A DNA stretch of 64,000 nt from Tipula vernalis (Eukaryota > Arthropoda > Insecta > Diptera > Tipulidae), in NCBI GenBank assembly GCA_958295665.1, contig OY282560.1, positions 47,678,333 through 47,742,332 on the forward strand, written 5' to 3'. The notes beneath the pieces are model-generated. The model was not told the origin of the DNA, ran no database searches, and saw nothing but the letters and a program-made list of their open reading frames with translations. Below, piece by piece: positions 11,286-21,039 of this stretch. A program made the translations under genes and the position numbers. Each line of letters opens with the position of its first letter. Position 1 is the first letter of the stretch.

Positions 11286-13007
11286 TTAAAATTTACATGT
11301 TATAATATAATCTTCACTATTTGAATATTTTTTACATTTTAAGTAGCCTTCTGTTGAAGGTATAACTGCATGAAAATCGCGAGTCCCTTTTATTGTTTTC
11401 AAGTTCTCTAATCTACTGCCTAGTTCGATTTGTTTCAATTTATATTCAGTATCTGAACAAAATTCAAAAACCATATCAGTTTTCAAAGTTTAGTCCATTT
11501 GAAAAGTTCCTCCTCCGCATTGGTTATGTCACCATCATATTCTTTGGTGAGACTGGCTCTGAATGCCATTCTCTTAACAGTACCTCCTACTCCATCGCAT
11601 GGTCTCTTTCCAACTCCAAAATCCTCTTTGTGTTTAGTTATATTCATAATTTTATTTTTATTTTTATAATGTGTTACTGCACCATCTATGACGTAATAAA
11701 TTTTGGATAAATCCGGAATTTTTGTTTTCAAAAACTGCAATAATTTTTCTATGAACAAGTGAACTGCTACAGTGTCATAATGAAGACAATCTGATATTAT
11801 AATGAAGCTGTAGTGCTGCAATATCCCTCCCTCGGATTTGTAAATTACAAATGGATGAATAGTCGCTTGTTTGTTGTTCCAATGAAAACCCTGTGCTGCA
11901 TTTTGCATTATAAACGCATAATTTTCTGCAAAATCACAAGAAACAAGTATCTCTATTGGCTCCAGAGATAACGTTTTATTTTTTATGAAATCGGATTGTG
12001 TTAGTGATATAAAGCAATGAGGAATCAAATTTTTCATCTTAATTATGAAGCAATCCAGAAATTCGTCTAATGGTTTTGAATATTTTTCCAAGTTGCATCG
12101 GTCAGTTGAAACCCACTGACTAAACGATAATTCAGCATCCAGACAATCATTGTCCAAAAATGCGTTTTTCAAATATTCGCGAAAATTATCCAATCCTGGG
12201 CAGTTCTCGCATTGCAGAAGATAACAAGTTGATCTTGGATCCTGGTATCGCGAAAGTTTTCCATTGGTGACAGTTTCCATCCTAGTTCCATGAATAATTA
12301 ATTTGACATTTTGATATATTATACAAAGGCAAACTGTATGCGTTCCGCTGCTTCCTGGTTGAACACAGTTTTTAGGACGTAGCAAAGAAAATTTAGAAAA
12401 ACCAATTTTTTTTGATTCATCACCCTTAAATTTCAACTTGTAGTCCTTATAGCACTCCTTTAATGTGCACATCATTAGACGTTTCTGAACTTTAACTTTA
12501 TTAATAGTTAAACAGTCGTTTTTCCCAGGCATTATCCGACTAACATCATCATCGTTATAATATTCTAGCACTGAATGCCTGAGTTCATCACTGATCCATT
12601 TTCCAACTTTGGGTGCAGGAAGGCTTTTGAATATTTTTAGCTGTCCGTACCATATATTGAGTTGTGTTGAATTCTTCCTGGATTTGTTATATAGTTAGAG
12701 ATTTCGGTAGGGTAGACAGCAGCAATATTTTATCACAATTTTTCTCCAAATGTGGGAAATTGATTTTTAGATGATCCATGAATTCATCATAAAGACGTGC
12801 CTTATCATGATTTTCCTCTGAGTGAGTCAAAAGAGGTTCTATTCCAGATACCAAAGATGTTGATGATGTCGGTAATGTGGTAGTTAAATTTAATATTTTT
12901 TTCTGCTAGAGCGGCAAACGAATTTTAATATAATCATTAACATTTTTTAAACTTTTAGAACATTTCAACTCAGGAAACAGCTTACAACACTTTTTGTACC
13001 CAACCAT
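11286..13007 (-). pseudogene. Transposase pseudogene of unassigned DNA transposon (element X)
   Basis: About 570 codons. A possible start is ATG at 13007 (MVGYKKCCKLFPELKC). There are stops after RLPL (about 12907) and SLTI (about 12688), a frameshift near 12600, a 362-codon uninterrupted core from 12571 to 11483, and a last shift into a tail with KGTRDFHAVIP (11486-11286). Core landmarks are MPGKNDC, IGFSKFSLLRPKNCV, GTHTVCLCIIYQNVK, ILVSCDFAENYAFI, GFHWNNKQATIHPF, IISDCLHYDTVAVHLF, YYVIDGAVTHYKN and GPCDGVGG-like RPCDGVGGTVKR. I recognise this as a recurrent, repetitive 'uncharacterised protein' family in many animals; Asp in CDFAENY and in IDGAVTHYKN could be RNase H-fold catalytic residues, but that is inference. 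Around HKEDFGVGKRPCDG roughly a dozen residues usual in relatives, as I remember them, appear deleted. The superfamily is not assigned. Confidence 0.7.
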
Positions 13008-14045
13008 TATTACACTTATTATTTGAAATACTTTTGATGTTATTTAAATAAGCAAATGATTTAAATAGAACTTCACAAGTTAAACTAACTGAAATATTAA
13101 TTTAAACACTAATTTATACCAAAAAATGTTAACAAAAACCACTGGTTATATTTGATGTTGTTTCACAGGCCTACCTACCCCTTCTTTCATAATTAAATTT
13201 TTAAATATGCGTAATTTTGTTCCAAAAGATTACGTTACGGTTTATGTATCTGAACGTAATATTTTGGGACGCATTTTTAGGGTTGAAACTAACAAAAGAA
13301 ATGACTCATACTGTTCGGAGAACCTGAAAGGAACAAAAAACTTAGTATTAATCACAAGATACAAATTATTAATTTAACGTAAATGTACTTATCTCCAGTA
13401 TTACTTGTAGTGTTTACAAAATATAACCTAGAAAAGTAGTTTAATGTTAAAGATTTTAATAATTGCATTGTATTAGAATACTTATCTTGTTTATATCCAG
13501 CTTAGTGTTATATTTTTATAATCCAAATTATTATATTTTAATTATTTGTTTTTCTATTATTTGTTGATTGTTGATGAAATGACAGTAGTTATAAAATCTG
13601 TCAATGCATTAGTGTGATGTAAAAACAAAACATTATGTTAGCTCAGTTCAATTTGTGAGTGCGTTCTATGGCAATTATTGTTAGCTCAATTTATATTGTT
13701 TTCATTAGTGACATCTATCAACATTGTAACGAATTAATTAATTATGTAATATTTTTTGGGTTAAATTTTATTTTTTTTTCTTGACAATCATCATCAAATC
13801 AAAATTAAGAATAAAGTTGTAATTATTAACGAAGCAAAAGTTTTTTTGTTTGGAGCAATACTTTTCCTGTCGTCGATGTTTGGTGATTGCATGTTCTACG
13901 GCAGCAGAAATAAGTGAGAATCGAATTGTTGTGAGTTATAATAAGTGAAACTTGAAACGAATTGTTGTGTATTGTGTCAGAGTCGTACACATGATCCTTC
14001 GATTAGTGTTTCGAAACGCGTATATTCAACGACGATAGTGATCTA
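13008..14045. other. No gene recognised; possible rest of element X and BEL2 5' region
   Basis: AT-rich and non-coding. The right end of element X should lie here, but neither GAAGTCATG nor its reverse complement was seen. The later part (13600-14045) could be the 5' LTR and leader of BEL2, since it lies directly before a BEL-like leader motif. No copy of the 3' LTR start was found, so that remains open. Confidence 0.4.
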
Positions 14046-14385
14046 CATTTTGGTCCTTCAAGCCGGATATGTGGATACAGTTTGTTTAATAAATTAGACA
14101 AAAGTTGGTTGCGTAACACCAATCTATTGCGATTAAATTATAATCAATACTCTTTGCGATACAAAGTATCTATCAGAATTTCAATATATAGTCGGATTAC
14201 TCAGAAATTTATGGATAAATTTGGGTTTGTCGGTCGTCTTAACAAGTTTGGGTACGGTAATTAATTGTGGCGTGTCAAAACATATAAAGTTTTTGTGAAC
14301 GAAAAGCTTATAGTGAATTATGTGTCAAAGTGCAAAACATTAAATCGGCAAAATGGATTTTGGTATACATATAAAAAAAAAAAAA
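14046..14385 (+). other. Probable BEL2 leader and start of gag
   Basis: Contains TTTGGTCCTTCAAGCCGGAT at 14049-14068, a motif I associate with the region just after the 5' LTR of insect BEL/Pao elements. Non-coding leader follows, then an ATG at 14353 (MDFGIHIK) that runs into an A15 tract at 14371-14388. Gag homology itself is not evident here, and the assignment rests mainly on position upstream of BEL2 pol. Confidence 0.4.
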
Positions 14386-14880
14386 AAATGATCTACTAAT
14401 ACAAAAGGGCACCGACTGGTCGGAGGTCTGTCAATAGCCTCGCAAGAGGCAGGCAAGGGAACACATGGTGTTAACCACCATACCCGCCTTTCTTTTGACA
14501 ATGTCCGCCAGTCTTTTCCATACTAACACGCGGTTAGGGATCAATGGCCATTCTAAATACGGCCAGTGGTCAAATTTTAATTTCATAAATTTCAAGCTTA
14601 GGGTAGCCATGCTATCCTAAGTCAAAAATTTTTCTTTACTGTTTTCATTCTCCTTCTCCGAGTTGCAATTAGCAGCTCACGTTTTGGGTGCTTTATCCCC
14701 ATCAACCAAAAATTATCCAATATTGAGCAATATGCTCACAATATTCCGTAGGCGGTAAACTAGATATTACTTGTGATACCTTACTCACACCAAACTCCTC
14801 TACCTGGCTCAGCTGCAGGAATCATTCCGCCCGGTATTGCAAGCAAGTAAGATAAATTCTATGTAATGAGTGGAAGCTGG
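14386..14880. other. Unexplained balanced-composition segment with short perfect hairpins
   Basis: Noticeably less AT-rich than its surroundings. It holds CCGAC-TG-GTCGG (14412-14423), GCCTC-GCAA-GAGGC (14437-14450, a GNRA-type loop), ATGGTG-TTAAC-CACCAT (about 14465-14481) and GGATAGCATGGCTACC-type pairing near 14603-14621. It contains no long open frame on either strand and shows no tRNA-like A/B boxes. It sits where most of BEL2 gag should be, so it may be an inserted short retroposon or an old non-coding element. Confidence 0.4.
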
Positions 14881-15061
14881 CTTACAGCCAAACGCTACGC
14901 ATTACAATTCAGAAGGCACAATACGTTACTTTGTGCTAGTGCGAACGTTTACAATCAAATGCAAAGAATACCGAAAAGTTTGAAATCGAACCAACATCTA
15001 GTCATATTAATGCGCAGCTGAATGCGTCTGTGAATCAATCAATTTTACCAACTGCGGTTCA
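14881..15061 (+). pseudogene. BEL2 Gag C-terminal zinc-knuckle tail
   Basis: Reads ALQFRRHNTLLCAS, which resembles the last BEL zinc knuckle (CxxC-RRHHTLLH) with a Cys lost, and then SVNQSILPTAV, the usual junction into the BEL protease. It leads directly into the protease domain. The rest of Gag is missing or unrecognisable because of the segment to its left. Confidence 0.6.
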
Positions 15062-18000
15062 GTGTATTGTCGTGCTTTATTAGATAGTGGGTCACAAGTC
15101 ACTATCATCGATGAGGAGTTAGCGAATAAATTGCAATTAACAAGAACCAAAATATCAGGCGTAAGCACTAGCAATGTTTATAGCAGAGGCTTAGCCACTG
15201 TTCAAATTAGCTCCAGATTTTCAAACAGTGAATCAATAAGCACTGATGTGCTGATATTACCAAGGCTACCCCAGTACAATTACCAGAAATCAAGGTACCG
15301 ATCCAACAGCTGGAGGAGATTAAGCACCTTGTATTGGCGGATCCTATAGCTTCAGTTGAACATCAAAACTAAATTTATTGATTGGCGCTAATGCATTTAT
15401 TAGTTCAATCAGAGATGGGCACAAGGTCCTAGGCGACAATATGTTTGCATTAAAAACAATATTTGGCTACATTATTTCCGGAAGTGCCAATGTGACAAAT
15501 CATGCAAGCAATTTGAACGCATCGGTTGACATAGGTGAAACTCTCAGAAAATTCTGGGAATTAGAAGAGGTTGATCTCAATATAGAAACAAGCGAGGAGA
15601 ACGAGCTAACAGAAGTTTTCTTCAAAGAAACTACGACGAGAAGTTGAAGTGGCAGATTTATAGTACAACTTCCATTTAAACCTAATAGAGGAAAATTGGG
15701 CTATTCATATGGGATTGCAAAGAAAAGATAAGACTGTGGCATGGTGAAACGATAACCGAACATTCATATTTTTTACCACATCATGCGGTGGTCAAACTAA
15801 GAAGCATGACAATCAAAGTCCGCATAGTTTTCGATGGATCATGCAAAACAAATTCAGGACTATCACTCAACGATATTTTATTATGTGGTCCAGTCGTGCA
15901 ATCCAGTCTTTGGGACATACTTTTAAGGTTCAAAAAATTCAAGTACGTGATGGCGGCAGACATTGAAAAAATGTATCACCAAATACAGATAGCAGAACCA
16001 GATAGGCAATACCAACAGATTATATGGCGGGAGCATCCTGATTAGGAATTTAGGCGTTACTGTCTAAATACAGTAACTTACGGAACTACGTCCGCTCCTT
16101 TTCTAGCTACTAGATGCCTAAAGGAGTTAGGGTTGGAGAATTTAAAGGAATATCCTGAGGCAGGAAGAGCCATTATAAGTGATTTTTATGTGGATGATTT
16201 CCTGTCAGGTGCGGATACGATCGAAAAATTTGAAAGTATTGAAAGTTCAAGTCAGTAAAATTTTGGAATCAGCTGGGTTTGAACTGCGAAAATGGGTGTA
16301 CAATTGTGAGATGGCGAATCAACAAAACACGGATAATTTTAAAGAATTCGACCGCGACAGCCCTTTGAAGTTATTGGGTGTCAAATGGATTTCAAGCATA
16401 GATGCATTCACATTCGAGGTACAGGAGTTTGGATTCGTTTGGTCTGATCATCTCAAAAACAATTTTTCAAGAATTATGGATAAAAAACTTGAACTGGGAG
16501 GACGTATTACCAGCTGAAATCCAGAATAAATGGATAAAACTACAAACTGAATTTCAAGAGTTTCTCAAATCGCAAATACCGAGGTGGATGGGTAGTGGTG
16601 AGATATAGATTGACGGATTCTGCGATGCCAGCAAAATGGCTTATGGGGCAGTATTTTATAACAGGCGTATAGAGATAGATGGAACGGTGGTTACAAATAT
16701 GGTCACCGCCAAAACGAGAGTCGCTCCACTTAAAACTATCACAATACTTAGGCTGGAGTTGTGTGGCGCACTTTTATTGGCGAAATTATTAAAATCAGTA
16801 TCTTCGCCAATAAACATTCCTATAAGAACAATGAAGGCATGGACTGATTCATCAGTCGTCCTGGCATATCTCAGTGCACATCCGTCCAAATGTAAACCTT
16901 TTATTGCTAATAGGGTAAGGGAAATTATTAATATATATCCGAGGAATATTTGGGGCTATGTCAAGTCAAATCCTGCTGACTTATGTTCCAGGGGAGAGTA
17001 TCCTGCGAAATTAATAACGAATGATCTATGGTGGCATGGACCAGTATGGCTCAAGTCTCTTAATGTAGTTAACAACTTTAACACGGATGGTACTGATATC
17101 AACACAAGAAATGCGAGTATCAGTAAATCTGGTAGTGAACAACGACGATAATAGTGTGCTGCAAACATTATTAGACTCAAAATCATCATTCAGTCAGTTG
17201 ATTCGTGTGCTAGCCACAATTTTCCGATTTATTTCTAGATGCAGAGGTAGTAAATGCAGTCAAAATAATATACGATATTTAACGACAAGCGAGCTCAATC
17301 ATGCTGAGATGACAATTAGAAAACACGTACACAGCGTATGTTTCGGAGATGAAATCAAGGCGATGCAAACGAATCAGGAGATATCTACGAGGTCTTCAAT
17401 AAAACGATTGTCACCTTTTATAGACAGTGATGGCATTCTGAGGGTAGGAGGACGATTAAAACATTCAGTACTGGAATACGACGCAAAACACCAAATATTG
17501 TTGCTGAAATAGCAAGCAATTTGAGCAAGTTATTGATGAGATATATTCATATAAAGAATTTACATATAGGCACAGGTTCCATTTGTCACGTCAAAAGTAT
17601 TGGGTTGTTCATGGGCGCAGCATAGCTAACCAAGTTACACGACAGTGTATCATTTGTCGCCGGTATAAGGCAGTATCCCCATACCAAATATTGGGTCAAT
17701 TGCCAAAATCAAGGGTATATTGCAGTATTCGTTTGCACCGCTACAAAAGCAATTCATCTAGAGATGGTCACAGAATTAACGACGAATACATTTATATTAT
17801 GCTTAAGACGATTTGTCATTCCTGACAATATGTATAGTGACAACGCAAAAATTTTATTGAGACACAGGAGAAATTAAAGAGACTGGCATCAATACATGAC
17901 GGAGGAATGCGTGAGATATTGCAGGCCACAAGCTCAGATGAATTCAATACTGAAATTTGGTAAATATACAGCAACTAATTCAATTACATGGCATTTTATT

Positions 18001-18564
18001 CCTCCTCTAGCTCCACATTTTGGGGGTTTATGGGAGTCGGGCGTCAAGTCTGTCAAGACCCACTTAAAGAAAGCAATCGGGGCCATCAATTTAACATTCG
18101 AAGAAATGTCTACGTTGTTGTATCAAATAGAGGCTGTGCTCAATTCACGGCCATTGGTAACCCAGTTCGATAACGACACATCAAGCGAGGCCATTACACC
18201 TGGCCATTTCCTGATTGGCAGCGCAATGACAAGTATTCCAGAACCATTTATATTGGAAGGCATGAGGGTAAACCGTACATGGGATGAAATACAACTTCGA
18301 GCAATACGGTTTTGGAAAAAAATTCATCGTGACCTACATACGCTGCAACAACGCCAAAAATGGATGAATCCAGCTGAAAACCTAAAAATCGGTGATATGG
18401 TAATTTTAAAGGACGAAAATTACCCCCCATGTCATTGGCCACTAGGAAGAGTCATCAATACGCATCCTGGTACGGATGGTCACATCAGAGTTGTGACTGT
18501 TAAAACGTCCATGTCAGTATTCAAACGTCCACTATCAAAAATTGTGAAACTAATGGATGATTAA
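15062..18564 (+). pseudogene. BEL/Pao pol (BEL2): protease, RT, RNase H, integrase
   Basis: The most complete retroelement here. Protease: CRALLDSGSQVTII (15066-), intact DSG. RT: TIKVRIVFDGSCKTNSGLSLND, VVQSSLWDILLRFKKF, DIEKMYHQIQIAE (15958-16000), NTVTYGTTSAPFLATRCL, and FYVDDFLSGAD at 16185-16217 with an intact YVDD. RNase H-like part: IDGFCDASKMAYGAVFYNRR (16610-), LELCGALLLAKLL, WTDSSVVLAYL, then NPADLCSRG. Integrase: zinc domain RQCIICRRYKA (17655-), MYSDNAKI (17830-, DNG altered to DNA) and PLAPHFGGLWESGVKSVKTHLKKA (18006-), with the third catalytic residue (the Glu in WES) intact. It ends HIRVVTVKTS...FKRPLSKIVKL before the stop at 18562-18564. About six frame breaks and in-frame stops make it inactive. 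Confidence 0.93.
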
Positions 18565-18592
18565 GATTAAATTTCTATTTTTAATCCTTAAT

Positions 18593-18604
18593 GCGGGGCG
18601 AGAA
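18593..18604 (+). other. BEL2 polypurine tract
   Basis: GCGGGGCGAGAA sits 28 bases after the pol stop and immediately before a TG that starts the probable 3' LTR. This is the usual place and composition for the plus-strand primer of BEL/Pao elements. Confidence 0.65.
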
Positions 18605-18890
18605 TGTTTCAGAATATAGAAAAAAAATCGCGCGATTTTTGTCTCTATTCTGAGGAAAACAAATTGGAATGGAATTTTGAATTTGGAGTTTTGGATTTGG
18701 AATTTTTGGTTTGGAATTTTATGCCTGGAATATTGGGTTCTGAAAATACAACCCCAACCCATTTTTGTTTGTATCACTTTATTCATGTATTGCACACAAG
18801 TCAAAACACCAACAATAATATCGAGTTACTATACTAGATACTATTACAATTCAATTCAAGAATAAGAAGACTAAATAAAAAAAACTCTAA
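18605..18890 (+). repeat. Probable BEL2 3' LTR (right end uncertain)
   Basis: Starts TGTTTCAG directly after the polypurine tract. It contains a perfect 18-bp palindrome centred on TCGCGCGA (18623-18640), followed by a directly repeated TTTGGAATTTTG-like run (18665-18720) and an AATAAA at about 18875 that could serve as a polyadenylation signal. No matching 5' LTR was found upstream, so the boundary is a guess and the copy may be 5'-truncated. Confidence 0.5.
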
Positions 18891-19609
18891 ACGTCCAGCG
18901 TAGAAAGAGTTATTTATTTAAGTACTGCAATATCTTAAGAGAGTTTCTTCTTTTCACAATTCTGTATTGTAGTTCGTATATCGGGTGCATACAGTGTTTC
19001 TTCTGCTGAGTGCTGCTGCAGTATATATTCATATTATACATGAATGAGACAGTAATTCTTTATTATTTCTTATAATATATACAAGCAGCACACCATTATA
19101 AGAGAGCACAACACAATATTGAATTTATATAAAACTAAATAAAATAAAATAGTTTTTAAACGACCTTCTTTAAAGTAACATCGTAAATATCGTGTGGTGT
19201 GTGGACTTTTAAAATTTTCGAATTTATTTTTATTTTTATTTAAAGCTTTCTTATGTGCACACGTAAAATCGAAAACGACGAGATTTTTGTTTCGCGATTT
19301 ATAACCAATTTTTGAGTGTTTTGTTGAATTGTGTTATGTTATGTTGTTATACGGTTTGTTGATAAAAAGAAATTGAAAGAAATTAACAACAACAAAAAAA
19401 TTTTAAAAGTGAGCGATTTACCGGATTACCATGATTCTAATAAAATTTGTGTGAATATTAAGTGTAAAAAATTAGTGTTAACCCTTTAAATTAGTGAAAT
19501 ATAATTTTATACAAGTGCAGATTTTACAATACAAAAAAAAAAAAAGTTTAATAATTTATTGAAATTTATACGAAACTTACCTATTTCACATATATATATA
19601 TATAAAACC
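18891..19609 (+). promoter_or_regulatory. Upstream region and 5' UTR of the putative host gene
   Basis: Lies between the BEL2 LTR and the ATG at 19610. It has no open frames; the last 400 bases are AT-rich with stops in all frames, consistent with a 5' UTR. The ACCATGG context of the start codon is strong. No specific TATA box, initiator or transcription start can be chosen with confidence; the (TA)n run at 19591-19604 lies directly upstream of the ATG and is more likely UTR than a core promoter. Confidence 0.35.
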
Positions 19610-19706
19610 ATGGCCAAATTAATAGTATTAATATTATGTGTATCTATAGCAGCTACCCAAAAAAATGGACAAATAAACCAGAGCCTAGAGAAGGGAAATC
19701 GAATTG
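19610..19706 (+). CDS. First coding exon of a secreted or membrane host protein
   Basis: ATG in an ACCATGG context opens 32 codons plus one base. The peptide has a short basic start (MAK), a hydrophobic core (LIVLILCVSIAA) and a likely signal-peptidase site after Ala-Ala, followed by polar TQKNGQINQSLEKGNRI. It ends G|GTATGT, a good splice donor of phase 1; without splicing the frame stops two codons later. Neighbouring frames show no element homology, so this is the best host-gene candidate in the window. The protein family cannot be told from 32 residues. No convincing second exon was found, which would fit a first intron longer than 40 kb, as seen in some fly neuronal surface-protein genes (inference). 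Confidence 0.55.
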
Positions 19707-20391
19707 GTATGTGAAATTAATTAATTGCTTTGTTAAAAAAAAAAATATTGGAAGATCCATACACACATTTTTAATATTTATATTATGATTCCACATGCAC
19801 TTCTTGATCACACTAAACAAAAAAAAAAAAAAAAAAAAAATCGCCAAAACTTAAAATTGATCATATTTGGGGATATTGTTATTATCATCATCTCAAATCC
19901 ATCATGTACAAATATCATATAATATAAAACAAAACAGAAACAAAAAAATTTCATTTCCGTCTGTCATAAAAATGTAAATATTTATGTACTATAATTAATA
20001 ATAATAGCGCATTTTGAAAGTATAAATCTTTGTATTTGCAAGACATAAGATCATAAAATTAAAAAAAAAAAAAACACAAAACAAAATTGTTAAATAAATA
20101 ATAATTAGAAAAAAAAAAAAATTGTTGCAGGCTTATGTGTTGCGAGATCATTTTATTATCTAGATTTCACATAAATACGATAAAATGATTTATTTGGCAT
20201 AGCGACGAGCTACTGTATGTACATATCTTGTATTTCACATTACAAATGATTTATTGATACAAACACGATTTGCTAAATCACTAAATTTAACCTATATTAG
20301 ACTAGGAGTACTCAATTAGTTCATGTTTCATAACAATTTTTGTCGGTGCACTTCGTCCATGTACGTCGGTGTATTCGATGGTGTAACCGAA
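19707..20391. other. No gene recognised (putative intron start)
   Basis: AT-rich, with A18-A22 homopolymers near 19820 and shorter ones to 20120. Begins with the GTATGT donor. No elements recognised before the repeat at 20392. Confidence 0.5.
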
Positions 20392-20592
20392 ATGGTGTCT
20401 GTATGTCCGTCTATCAGTCTGTCTATCTGTGCCCTCTCTATAGCCCAGATGGTTTAACCAATCGAACTCGAACTTTATATTTGAGGTTTTTTTTTTTATA
20501 AATTAGGAACTCCCAGTAAATTTTAGTGCAAATCGTTCAACCGGAAGTGGCTGTTCATTTGGGTCAGAAATTTTATTTTGTAAATATCTTAA
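20392..20592 (+). repeat. Mini-me/DINE-like repeat, right part (copy A)
   Basis: Opens with a short, impure GTCY microsatellite (TGTCCGTCTATCAGTCTGTC), followed by the conserved word AGCCCAGATGGTTTAACCAA, then CTCCCAGTAAATTTTAGT, ACCGGAAGTGGC and AATATCTTAAAAA. All are found in the same order, on the opposite strand, at 42760-42590. It lacks the left part of the element. Confidence 0.75.
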
Positions 20593-20624
20593 AAACTATG
20601 TATAAATAAAACAATAAACAGATT

Positions 20625-20765
20625 GTCATGTTAATTTTCGACCATGAGATTTTTGGGGTTCTTGAGTCCGAAAAATTGGGTTTCGAAGTGGTGTCTGTTG
20701 GTCTATATGTCGGTTAGTTTGTAGCCCAGATGGTTTAACCAATCAAACTGCAACTTCATTTTTTA
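20625..20765 (+). repeat. Mini-me/DINE-like repeat, left part and core (copy B)
   Basis: Carries the left conserved block (CATGAGATTTTTGGGG, TTGAGTCCGAAAAATTGGG), a very short GTCY stretch (GGTGTCTGTTGGTC) and again AGCCCAGATGGTTTAACCAA. It follows copy A directly in the same orientation, so the two look like a head-to-tail pair, each cut at the other's edge. Confidence 0.72.
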
Positions 20766-21039
20766 TTTTTTATATTTAACAAATATTACAAGTGAATACA
20801 ATTCATATATTAATTTATTTATATTAAATGTTGTTAACTGTTTGAGGAGTATAACCCATCCGTTAGCTCCAAGTTGGTTATTTTATTAATTTAGGTGCAT
20901 AATACGACGCAAATCTGCATTTTCATGTTACAGACTGCGGTTTAATAAATCCGATTACTAGTTAGAGCTAAACTAGTTTAAGTATTCTATGCAAAAACAA
21001 AGGAATTAGCTAAAATCGAGGTTGACACACTGCGACTTA
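20766..21039. other. Possible 3' UTR of the jockey LINE
   Basis: Non-coding AT-rich sequence just beyond the C-terminus of the minus-strand LINE ORF2. No poly-A or poly-T tail marks the exact end. Confidence 0.35.
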
